Part shown: positions 1 to 5,470 of the stretch, piece by piece
Numbering within the stretch: position 1 is the first letter of the stretch
How the letters are laid out: the number at the start of each line of letters is the position of its first letter
DNA from: CAZTLI01 sp964614375
Lineage (GTDB): Bacteria > Chloroflexota > Anaerolineae > Aggregatilineales > Phototrophicaceae
Direction: 5' to 3'
Assembly (NCBI GenBank): GCA_964614375.1
Contig: CAZTLI010000373.1
Coordinates: 1 to 5,642, forward strand
DNA: 5,642 nt
Notes under the pieces: generated by a model
The model's input: the letters and a program-made list of their open reading frames with translations, nothing else
Told to the model about the DNA's origin: nothing
Databases searched by the model: none
Made by a program: the position numbers and the translations under genes

Positions 1-60
1 CCCCCTAACCCCCTGTCCCTATTTTCCCAGAATCCGCCCCCTCCCCTGCCCAATCACTTG
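1..60. repeat. C-rich edge tract, possible truncated intergenic repeat
   Basis: The first 60 bases are C-rich on the plus strand and begin with CTAACCCCC followed by TGTCCC (5-19). The right edge of the window has CTAACCCCC followed by ATCCCC (5610-5624), in the same orientation. This suggests a degenerate member of the same C-rich repeat family on both sides of the gene block. Only nine bases match exactly, so membership is tentative. No gene is visible here. Confidence 0.3.
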
Positions 61-121
61 CGGAATCTCACAAAAATGCTAAAATACCTACACTGCTAAC
101 ATACTGGTACTGATATATCTG

Positions 122-150
122 TTGAAATAAATAAATACACTTTCATTATA
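122..150 (+). promoter_or_regulatory. Candidate promoter of the winged-helix/parA/parB operon
   Basis: TTGAAA at 122-127 matches the sigma-70 -35 consensus in four of six positions. Seventeen bases later ATTATA (145-150) lies in a run of A and T, with the overlapping words TTATAT and TATATG as alternatives. Transcription would start near 157, leaving a leader of about 140 nt that contains the palindrome at 183-197. In such AT-rich sequence, -10-like words arise by chance, so this is a weak call. Confidence 0.3.
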
Positions 151-182
151 TGTATATAAATTATAAAGGACAAAATATCTGG

Positions 183-197
183 GGATAATCATTATCC
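183..197. promoter_or_regulatory. Perfect 15-bp palindrome, candidate operator or DnaA-box pair
   Basis: GGATAAT-C-ATTATCC is a perfect 7-1-7 inverted repeat. It lies about 100 bases upstream of the first gene of the partition operon, which suits a dimeric repressor such as the winged-helix protein, ParA or ParB acting on its own operon. The same bases also build two outward DnaA-box-like words. TTATCCCCA on the minus strand (180-188) differs from the consensus TTATCCACA at one position. TTATCCAAT on the plus strand (192-200) differs at two. The palindrome is seen directly; its protein partner is inferred. Confidence 0.5.
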
Positions 198-225
198 AAT
201 CAACAGTGGCGGACTATCCCAATCA
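193..225 (+). repeat. Two iteron-like direct repeats TATCC(C)AATCA
   Basis: TATCCAATCA (193-202) and TATCCCAATCA (215-225) are direct repeats about 22-23 bases apart, differing by one inserted C. That spacing is close to two helical turns and is typical of plasmid iterons, but two copies are few. The shorter core CCAATCA recurs at 50-56, so the region holds three copies of it. Chance or a simple operator array are alternatives. Confidence 0.3.
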
Positions 226-294
226 CACCAACAATCCATTAGTCCCTGATAATGTTTTACTGCCATTGCCGGAGCAAAAGTGAGGTTTTCTTCA

Positions 295-672
295 ATGGAT
301 ATCTATGAATTTGATCGACACATGCGTGAACTAACCCCACATCAAGTCAAAATTGCCGAAGCATTCTATAACGCTGGCAATGAATGGCTCACCCGCGCCC
401 TTGCCGCCAGAGCCATCGGCAAACGCCGACTCACACCCTACGACATCAATATCCTTGCCATGCTCGCCGAACGTGGCATCCTGGAAATGTCTACCCAACC
501 AACCGCAGCGCCCGGTTCAGATTTCGCCTATATCTACCGCATGAATGATGAAATCGCCCTGGTCGTTCAGGAATGGACCGAAACCCGCGAACGCCTGCGC
601 GAAGAAGAACAAGTCAAAAAAATGCGCCGTCCCGTCAACCTGCTCGAAAATCACTTACATACCAGCCGTTAG
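295..672 (+). CDS. Small winged-helix DNA-binding protein, first gene of the partition operon
   Basis: The product is 125 residues if it starts at the ATG at 295. I chose this start because GAGG (282-285) lies nine bases upstream; a GTG at 280 with GGAG (271-274) five bases upstream would add five residues. Residues 14-63 look like the helical core of a winged-helix domain: LTPHQVKIAEAFYNAG, WLTRALAARAIGKRRL, then a recognition-like helix PYDINILAMLAERGILE. Residues 73-82 (PGSDFAYIYR) look like the wing, with its alternating aromatics. Residues 93-125 form a charged, probably helical tail rich in Arg, Glu and Lys. It lies 25 bases upstream of parA on the same strand, which suggests an operon regulator or a partition accessory factor. 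I do not recognise a named family, and DNA binding is inferred from the pattern only. Confidence 0.8.
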   Translation: MDIYEFDRHMRELTPHQVKIAEAFYNAGNEWLTRALAARAIGKRRLTPYDINILAMLAERGILEMSTQPTAAPGSDFAYIYRMNDEIALVVQEWTETRERLREEEQVKKMRRPVNLLENHLHTSR

Positions 673-697
673 GCACAAGTATCCGAGGGTCTAGCTC

Positions 698-1495
698 ATG
701 CGCGTCATAACCCTTCTCAACGAAAAAGGCGGTGTCGGCAAAACCACACTCGCCACCCATCTCGCCGCAGGCCTCGCCATTCGCGGCAATCGTGTCGTGC
801 TTGTTGATAGCGACCCGCAAGGCCATGCCACCGTCGCCTTTGGCCTCCAAAAAGAACCCGGCTTCTATGACCTCATCGTGCGCGGTGCAGCCTTCAAAGA
901 TGTCCTGCGCCTCGTCCCGCCCGAACGATTCGCCGTGCCCGATGACGCGCCCAACATCACCGGACAACTGCTCGTCATCCCATCCAATGTCGAAACCCGC
1001 AGTATCTCCAACAACATCTCAGACGCTTTCGCCGTCCTCAAACGCTTTACCCAGCTTCGCAGCGCCATCGAATATGTCATCGTCGATACATCGCCCACAC
1101 CCTCGCTGCTGCATTCATCCATCTACATGGCGACCGACGGCATTATCTATCCCACCAAACTCGAAGCATGGAGCTTCGACGGCCTGCGCGAAAGCCTGAG
1201 TCATCGCGAGCAATTTACCGCCATCCGCCAGCAATATCGGCTGGGCGACATCCGCGTGCTGGGCATCATCCCGACCATGTTCCGCGCCCAAACACTCGAA
1301 CACAGCGAGAATCTCAATCAACTCAAAGAAACATTTGGCAGCGTGGTCTGGGAGCCGCTGCCCGTCCGTACTATCTGGGCAGAAGCCGCCAGCGCCCATC
1401 GTTCCGTGTTTTCGCTAGCGCCCGGTTCGCGTACCGAAGCCGATGCGTGGCGCTTAATTGACCAGATGGAGACAGCCCTTAATGTCAGCACGTAA
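698..1495 (+). CDS. parA: ParA-family partition ATPase
   Basis: The 265-residue product is a ParA/MinD-type P-loop ATPase. The deviant Walker A motif KGGVGKTT is at residues 10-17, with the signature lysine K10. Walker A-prime, VVLVDSDPQGHAT, is at 33-45, and Walker B, YVIVDTSP, is at 126-133 with D130. There is no N-terminal helix-turn-helix extension, so it is the short form typical of chromosomal Soj and many plasmid ParAs. ParA proteins bind non-specific DNA as ATP dimers, and ParB-stimulated hydrolysis moves the plasmid cargo over the nucleoid. GAGGG (685-689) lies eight bases before the ATG, which supports this start. The last 14 bases overlap the parB start, so the two are probably translationally coupled. 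Its own expression may be set by the upstream winged-helix protein. Confidence 0.95.
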   Translation: MRVITLLNEKGGVGKTTLATHLAAGLAIRGNRVVLVDSDPQGHATVAFGLQKEPGFYDLIVRGAAFKDVLRLVPPERFAVPDDAPNITGQLLVIPSNVETRSISNNISDAFAVLKRFTQLRSAIEYVIVDTSPTPSLLHSSIYMATDGIIYPTKLEAWSFDGLRESLSHREQFTAIRQQYRLGDIRVLGIIPTMFRAQTLEHSENLNQLKETFGSVVWEPLPVRTIWAEAASAHRSVFSLAPGSRTEADAWRLIDQMETALNVST

Positions 1496-2723
1496 CCGCC
1501 GCAAAGCGATTAAAAGCGAGAATCCCTTCTCGCAGCCGCTCGACATTCGCGCCGCCGATGCGGAATTGTTCGGGGCCATTGAAGATGCAGACCGCCATTA
1601 TCAGGCGATTGAAACCCTCGACATCTTCGGTATTTTCCCCGATCCCACACAACCCCGCCGCGCTGTGCCCTCAACTATCCGCCTGGACGCGGCATGGGAT
1701 GGCACGGCGGACACGCTGCCGAGAGTATTTGAAGTGTGGTTAACGGCAATCGAAAAAGAGCGTGGCGAACCCTTCGACCTCGAAGGGCATCTGCACGCCA
1801 CCAGCGAAACCCCACGCTCGGACGAAAATCACGAGACAGACGACACCGGCCCGATGGAAATGGCCTTCTTAAAGCTGACGGACCTGGCCGGCAGTATCCT
1901 GCGCGAGGGCCTGACCAATCCCATCACCGTCGCCCGGCAAGGCGAACACTACCAGCTCGAAACAGGTGAACGCCGCTGGCTGGCCTACACCCTGCTGTAC
2001 ATGCAGCTAGAAGACGAAATTTGGCGGCATATTCCCGCGCGGCTGGTCAATAAGGTCGATATATGGCGGCAGGCGGCAGAAAACAACGCCCGCAGCGATT
2101 TAAACGCCATTTCACGCGCACGACAACTCGCAGTTCTGCTGATGGATTTGCGGCGCGAACATTATAACGACGAGTTCCAGCCCTATGAAAATTTGGTCAC
2201 CGATAAAAGTGACCGCGCCTATTATGCCCAGGTGGCGAATGGCGAAGTCTATCGTGTGCCGCGCGGCACAGGCGAAAAACTGCTGGCAGCCACCGGCCTG
2301 AAAGATGCCTCGCAAATCCGCCAGTATCGGCGCCTATTGGAACTGCCGGACATCGTCTGGCAAATCGCCGACGACCTGAGTTGGACAGAAAACCACCTGC
2401 GGGACATGCGGAAAAAAGCCGAGGGCGATAACTGGGAAATGGCACAAATGGCGGCAATTGAAGCCCATAATAGTGGCTATACCGTTACGGGCGTAACGGT
2501 ATCTCGGGATGCAGTCCCCCCGGAAGCGCCCAAAAAATCACGACAAGGGGAGCAATTAATACTCGAACCTGGCTCGAAAGCCTACTTCGGCATCATCTAC
2601 CAGACCTTAAAAAGAGCCAGCCGAGACAATGTAATCGAAACCCAGCGCGCCATCTGGGCATTGGAGAAACATCGCCGCTGGATAGATGGAGAACTTGATC
2701 GCTTACGAGAAATGATGGAATGA
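1482..2723 (+). CDS. parB: ParB-like centromere-binding protein with an interrupted N-terminal domain
   Basis: I place the start at the ATG at 1482 (413 residues, MSARNRRKAIK), because GGAG (1468-1471) lies ten bases upstream. An in-frame TTG at 1458 would add eight residues. ParB motifs appear in order: PDPTQPRR (53-60), LAGSILREGLTNPITV (135-150), GERRWLA (162-168), ENNARSDLNAI (200-210) and a helix-turn-helix ending RQYRRLLELP (280-289). The GERR and ENxxR boxes form the nucleotide (CTP) pocket in known ParB clamps, so CTP use is likely. Two regions are longer than in standard ParB: about 75 residues between QPRR and the LAxSI helix (61-134), and about 35 residues ahead of the helix-turn-helix (227-263). 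The final 60 residues are helical and charged, probably the dimerisation part. Its codons 333-341 contain a perfect inverted repeat. Partner: the ParA encoded just upstream. Confidence 0.88.
   Translation: MSARNRRKAIKSENPFSQPLDIRAADAELFGAIEDADRHYQAIETLDIFGIFPDPTQPRRAVPSTIRLDAAWDGTADTLPRVFEVWLTAIEKERGEPFDLEGHLHATSETPRSDENHETDDTGPMEMAFLKLTDLAGSILREGLTNPITVARQGEHYQLETGERRWLAYTLLYMQLEDEIWRHIPARLVNKVDIWRQAAENNARSDLNAISRARQLAVLLMDLRREHYNDEFQPYENLVTDKSDRAYYAQVANGEVYRVPRGTGEKLLAATGLKDASQIRQYRRLLELPDIVWQIADDLSWTENHLRDMRKKAEGDNWEMAQMAAIEAHNSGYTVTGVTVSRDAVPPEAPKKSRQGEQLILEPGSKAYFGIIYQTLKRASRDNVIETQRAIWALEKHRRWIDGELDRLREMME
2479..2502. repeat. Perfect 11-2-11 inverted repeat inside parB, candidate parS or operator
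   Basis: ATACCGTTACG (2479-2489) and CGTAACGGTAT (2492-2502) are exact reverse complements separated by GG. In the parB frame they encode part of GYTVTGVTV, in the variable linker between the helix-turn-helix and the C-terminal helices. That is the stretch where codons are freest to carry a DNA or RNA signal. ParB proteins bind palindromic parS sites that often lie in or next to par genes, so this is a reasonable parS candidate. It does not resemble the chromosomal parS consensus. An RNA hairpin or a site for another protein is possible. Confidence 0.6.
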
Positions 2724-2777
2724 GGAACAGCGAGCGCGGGAATCTTCACTTCGCCGCCCGCGTCTCGGTCACCCGTA

Positions 2778-2824
2778 CCACCCGTGCTGGTGGGCCATGC
2801 CGCCGCATCTTATCCCGGATGCGG
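2778..2824 (+). other. Two consecutive hairpins downstream of parB
   Basis: CCACC (2778-2782) pairs with GGTGG (2789-2793) around a 6-nt loop. CCGCATC (2803-2809) pairs with GATGCGG (2818-2824) around the 8-nt loop TTATCCCG. They lie 55-100 bases after the parB stop. Neither is followed by a T-run, so they are not standard intrinsic terminators. They could protect the mRNA 3' end or cause weak attenuation between the par operon and rep. Confidence 0.35.
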
Positions 2825-3027
2825 GAGCGCAAATCACAACTGAGCGTCTGACTGGTCATGTGCATGGAGCGGCACAACCCGAACGCAGCGGTATTATATT
2901 GGGGATTTGGGGACTGGCGGACAACGCACACCGGATAAAAAAGAACCACGCTCCGGGGGGATAACCAGAGCGCGGTAGGGCTGGTGCTGGATTGCAAGCA
3001 ACCTATGCACTGTTGCGTCCGTTGTTG

Positions 3028-3097
3028 TTAGACTACACTTGGCGGAGTGAGACTGTCCATACAACGTTTTGTTTTTACGGACACGTCTATAGTCTAA
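3028..3097 (+). promoter_or_regulatory. Rep leader: predicted three-way-junction RNA (or DNA cruciform)
   Basis: The pairing is seen by hand. Closing stem: TTAGACTA (3028-3035) with TAGTCTAA (3090-3097), eight pairs. First branch: CACT (3036-3039) with AGTG (3046-3049), loop TGGCGG. Second branch: AGACTGTCC (3050-3058) with GGACACGTCT (3079-3088), nine pairs with C3084 bulged and a 20-nt loop at 3059-3078. The three helices abut, leaving only A3089 unpaired at the junction. It lies 60 bases upstream of the rep start, where plasmids commonly carry copy-number control RNAs. No hammerhead core or tRNA motifs are present. Whether it acts as mRNA leader, antisense target or single-stranded DNA fold is inferred. 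Confidence 0.5.
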
Positions 3098-3147
3098 TAC
3101 AAAATCAGGACTTCGGCAAGCCAGAAACAGCCCATTTTCCGTAAAAA
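3072..3147 (+). promoter_or_regulatory. Long-range 10-bp complementarity between leader loop and rep ribosome-binding region
   Basis: TTTTTACGGA (3072-3081) is the exact reverse complement of TCCGTAAAAA (3138-3147). Seven of the ten bases (3072-3078) lie in the 20-nt loop of the second junction branch. The other three are in the top of its stem. The partner runs into the Shine-Dalgarno sequence (AAGG, 3146-3149) and the loop of the start-codon hairpin. Pairing could form a pseudoknot or kissing complex, or compete with both local hairpins. It would therefore change ribosome access to rep. Confidence 0.45.
3091..3119 (-). promoter_or_regulatory. Candidate antisense promoter facing the rep leader
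   Basis: Read on the minus strand, TTGCCG (plus 3114-3119) and TAGACT (plus 3091-3096) are separated by 17 bases. Each matches the sigma-70 consensus in four of six positions. A transcript would begin near 3084 and run leftward through both branches of the junction, producing an RNA complementary to the rep leader. Such a countertranscript would fit copy-number control. The match is modest, and I see no clear terminator for it. Confidence 0.25.
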
Positions 3148-3162
3148 GGCGGTTAAAATGGG
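3131..3162 (+). promoter_or_regulatory. Hairpin sequestering the rep start codon, with the Shine-Dalgarno sequence in its loop
   Basis: CCCATTTT (3131-3138) is the exact reverse complement of AAAATGGG (3155-3162), which contains the rep ATG at 3158-3160. A G-T pair (3130 with 3163) can extend the stem. The 16-nt loop carries AAGGCGG (3146-3152), the probable ribosome binding site. In RNA the start codon would be paired, a typical arrangement for translation that needs opening by another pairing, a protein or coupling. The exact placement on the start codon makes chance less likely. Confidence 0.55.
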
Positions 3163-5413
3163 TGAATCTACTGCAAATTTGACAGAAGCCTACTTCGAGA
3201 CTCTCGTTTGGGCGGCTGAATTTGGCTTGCATAATGGCTATTCTGTCATCCCCGTTCATGCAGACTCCGCCAGTGAGCGGGCGAAAGTCGCGGCTATCCA
3301 TTGGAAACCGTATCAGTATCGGCGGGCAACACAGGCCGATGTTCACCGCTGGTTCAAGGTCGAACGGCATCGCGGTCTGGCTGTCGTCACCGGTGCTATC
3401 TCTAATCTGGTGGTCTTGGATTTTGACGATGTGGCACTGGCACAGACATTTGCCAATCGCCATCCACATCTGACAGAAACATATACGGCGCGATCTGCCA
3501 GACGCGGACTGCCGCATTACTATTATCGTTTAGCAGTGGGCGCGCAGGTTGCGACACAAAAGCGGCGGGGTGTCGATTTACTATCGAATGGGTGTTATGT
3601 CATCGCGCCGCCGACAGTTATGGATGGCAATGCCTATGGCGTGATCCGTGGTGGCGCGGTGAAGGTACTCACAAACGCGGAAATTGACCTGATCCTGCGT
3701 TTTTTGGATGAGCAGCATAAAGATACCGCCAAATCTCCAAAACAGGCCGAAAATCGGCAAATACAACCGATTGCAGCTTCTGTCATGGCTGAGCTGGCAG
3801 CGTGTGAATCGGCAGCTTATCGACCTGATTCACTGCGGGCACTCTATCAACGTCTCGCGCCATTGATGGGACGGAACGAAGCATTGTTCCGGGTCAGTGT
3901 TCAGGCGCGGGACACTGGTTGGACGCAGCAGATGGTGGTTGATGCGCTGGTCGTCAGCCATATTGAACAGCCCGCGTCAACAGAGGTCGTCGAAACGGCT
4001 GAACAGCGATTGCAGGAAGGTTTGCGGACGATTGCCAGTGCATTTAGCCGTCCACCGGGACAAAAATGCGCCACAAATACGACAGATGTCCATAAACGCG
4101 CAGATGTCCAATTACCGACAAGCGCGCGCGAATCCTTATTGGCTTGTGGACAAACGCATACATTGCGCGTGATCGAGGGTTTATATTTGCAGGGGCTGGC
4201 TCCGGGTCGGTTGTTCACGGAAAAACAGGCGCGGATACTGCTGGGTGGGATAGTGGGGCGCTATTCGTTATTGAAGGCATTAGAAGCCCTTTCACCGGAT
4301 GGCACGCCCATTTTCGCGCATTTTAACCCTTCCCCCAGACCCCCAACCCCTACGAGCGTTGCTTCAAATACCCAAGGAGCAACCAACAATAAATGCTTTA
4401 TTGTTAATGCGCCAAAACCAGACAAAAATCGGCGCGGGCGACCTGCCAAGTTCTATCGCTTGCCGACCATTAGCGAAGTTTGCACGTTATTCGGGGTGGC
4501 GGCGAAGGGCAGCGATTGTATTGACGCGGCGGATTTACGGAGCGCAAAGGGTTATCGGCAGGCGATTCACCGGGAATTTTTAAAGCGCAGACCGGGTATG
4601 TACGCCCGAACGTGGCTGGCACAGCGTTTAGGCGTGTCTATCCGCACCTGCCAGCGATACAACGTCGCTATGGCAATTGGTGTGCGTCCGATGTATTACG
4701 AAACGACGATTACATGGGCGAATCTGGCGTTGATTCCTGATGATTTCCCGCCGGATGGGGCGTTTTTGCAGGATCGATGGGGGAAATGTTACCCGGTCAA
4801 TCGCGGAATCGCGGCGAAATTGCTGGCGCGTGACCGCTATTTCACGTATAAGCAGCGGGATGTGAATTATTATTGGGTGGGCGAGTCGCCACCTGTGGCG
4901 AGTGTGGCGCTCGGAATCCGCCCGGACTGGCTGGAAATAGAGGCAAAAGAGGCCAAAAAGCGGGACTTTGTTCAGCGAAACTTGCAGCGCGCCGTTGAGC
5001 GATTTGAGCAGAAGATGCAGATTCATAGCGCGACGCTTTCATCCGACCCGGATAAACCCGCCATCGTGCCAAAACCGCCGTCTGACAACACATATCCACC
5101 GTCAGAAACTATATTGGAGCGATATATACAGAAACGCAAATCGTACTATCGACAGCCTTTATCTGATACACGCCAGGAGATGGTGGCGATGCGCGCGTAC
5201 CGACTCCTGGCGGCGCTGGGCAGGGCGGACAGCGGGCGTATGAGCAAGGCCGGGGCGCGGCGGTTGGTGGAGCGTTTTGGGGCGCGATTGGTGGCGGATG
5301 CACTCCATATTCTGGGGGCACGGCGGAATGTCCGCAATCCTGCGGGCTTTCTGGTGACGGTGGTGCGGTCAGAGGCGAAGATGGGGGGACGGGATCCGGT
5401 GTTGGGGATATAA
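3158..5413 (+). CDS. Primase-polymerase (Prim-Pol) replication protein without a helicase domain
   Basis: The 751-residue product begins with an archaeo-eukaryotic primase-type Prim-Pol domain (about 15-180). Evidence: GYSVIPV near 27-33, then VVTGAISNLVVLDFDD (76-91) with catalytic D88 and D90, LPHYYY (118-123) with H120, and GVDLLSNGCYVIAPP (138-152) with D140. GRNEALFRVSVQARDTGW (238 onward) resembles the PriCT primase C-terminal helical region. A Pro-rich linker (389-400) follows. ARTWLAQRLGVSIRTCQRY (483 onward) is a helix-turn-helix, probably for origin binding. The C-terminus has NPAGFL (727-732) in a helical segment. I see no Walker A motif, so no fused helicase, unlike many plasmid Prim-Pol replicases. 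It probably primes or initiates replication and recruits a host helicase. The start is supported by AAGG (3146-3149) eight bases upstream; the ATG is buried in a hairpin. It could be a phage or integrated-element replication protein. Confidence 0.85.
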   Translation: MGESTANLTEAYFETLVWAAEFGLHNGYSVIPVHADSASERAKVAAIHWKPYQYRRATQADVHRWFKVERHRGLAVVTGAISNLVVLDFDDVALAQTFANRHPHLTETYTARSARRGLPHYYYRLAVGAQVATQKRRGVDLLSNGCYVIAPPTVMDGNAYGVIRGGAVKVLTNAEIDLILRFLDEQHKDTAKSPKQAENRQIQPIAASVMAELAACESAAYRPDSLRALYQRLAPLMGRNEALFRVSVQARDTGWTQQMVVDALVVSHIEQPASTEVVETAEQRLQEGLRTIASAFSRPPGQKCATNTTDVHKRADVQLPTSARESLLACGQTHTLRVIEGLYLQGLAPGRLFTEKQARILLGGIVGRYSLLKALEALSPDGTPIFAHFNPSPRPPTPTSVASNTQGATNNKCFIVNAPKPDKNRRGRPAKFYRLPTISEVCTLFGVAAKGSDCIDAADLRSAKGYRQAIHREFLKRRPGMYARTWLAQRLGVSIRTCQRYNVAMAIGVRPMYYETTITWANLALIPDDFPPDGAFLQDRWGKCYPVNRGIAAKLLARDRYFTYKQRDVNYYWVGESPPVASVALGIRPDWLEIEAKEAKKRDFVQRNLQRAVERFEQKMQIHSATLSSDPDKPAIVPKPPSDNTYPPSETILERYIQKRKSYYRQPLSDTRQEMVAMRAYRLLAALGRADSGRMSKAGARRLVERFGARLVADALHILGARRNVRNPAGFLVTVVRSEAKMGGRDPVLGI
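4325..4355 (+). repeat. C-rich repeat fragment embedded in the rep coding sequence
   Basis: This stretch contains CCCTTCCCCC (4327-4336), identical to ten bases of the intergenic repeat at 5495-5504, followed by CCCCCAACCCC, and lies in the same orientation. It is read in frame as NPSPRPPTPT (residues 390-399), a Pro-rich linker between the primase part and the helix-turn-helix part. Just after it, GTTGCT (4358-4363) and AGCAAC (4378-4383) form a 6-bp inverted repeat. It looks like an intergenic repeat that entered the gene without breaking the frame, although a plain Pro-rich linker could look alike. Confidence 0.4.
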
Positions 5414-5446
5414 AGTTCCGCCAGACGATAAATCATCTGAAGCTGA

Positions 5447-5470
5447 CACGTATCTATTCACGTATCCATA
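5447..5470 (+). repeat. 12-nt tandem repeat downstream of rep
   Basis: CACGTATCTATT (5447-5458) is followed directly by CACGTATCCATA (5459-5470), with ten of twelve positions identical. The second unit runs into a small inverted repeat, CGTAT-CC-ATACG (5461-5472). It starts 33 bases after the rep stop codon. It may be a minimal protein-binding array or leftover of an insertion junction; two units are too few to say. Confidence 0.4.

Larger units (their letters stand above)
61..294. other. AT-rich non-coding region upstream of the partition operon, candidate origin or control region
   Basis: No convincing gene lies here. By hand count 61-120 is about 65% A+T and 121-180 about 83% A+T, in sharp contrast to the C-rich first 60 bases and the GC-richer genes. 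The AT-rich part is followed by the palindrome at 183-197, two DnaA-box-like words and short direct repeats. An AT-rich stretch next to DnaA-box-like words is the usual arrangement of a duplex-unwinding element at a replication origin. An AT-rich promoter region with an operator would look similar, so both readings stay open. Confidence 0.5.
2724..3157. other. 434-nt non-coding interval between parB and rep, carrying folded and regulatory sequence
   Basis: No plus-strand gene is credible here. The left part holds two hairpins just after parB (2778-2824). The middle (2825-3027) shows scattered GGATAA words (2933-2938 and 2959-2964, plus the complement at 2810-2815) but no clear iteron array. 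TATTAT at 2892-2897 is a -10-like word without a good -35, and I found no strong plus-strand promoter for rep. The right part (3028-3157) is the structured rep leader described separately. A minus-strand frame at 2746-2997 (83 codons) lacks a clear ribosome binding site and recognisable motifs, so I do not call it a gene. Confidence 0.6.

Noticed and set aside
280..294. GTG start five codons upstream for the winged-helix gene
   Set aside because: Possible, with GGAG five bases upstream, but the ATG at 295 has GAGG at a better spacing and the extra residues add nothing to the fold.
1458..1481. TTG start eight codons upstream for parB
   Set aside because: The ATG at 1482 has GGAG ten bases upstream and gives a natural basic N-terminus; the extension is read through the parA 3' end.
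2746..2997. Minus-strand 83-codon frame between parB and rep
   Set aside because: No clear ribosome binding site, no recognisable domain, and it lies over hairpins and probable control sequence; chance frames of this size are common at this GC content.
3028..3097. tRNA, tRNA-like element or hammerhead ribozyme
   Set aside because: No T-loop or anticodon-arm pattern, no CCA end, and none of the conserved hammerhead core bases at the junction on either strand.
2894..3517. Minus-strand 207-codon frame overlapping the rep leader and the rep N-terminus
   Set aside because: It is antisense to the conserved Prim-Pol catalytic region, and its translation shows no family motifs; it is a shadow of rep codons.
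4838..4853. parS-like word containing TTTCACGT
   Set aside because: Only 11 of 16 positions match the chromosomal parS consensus, and the palindrome is not kept; a match this good is expected by chance in a window this long.
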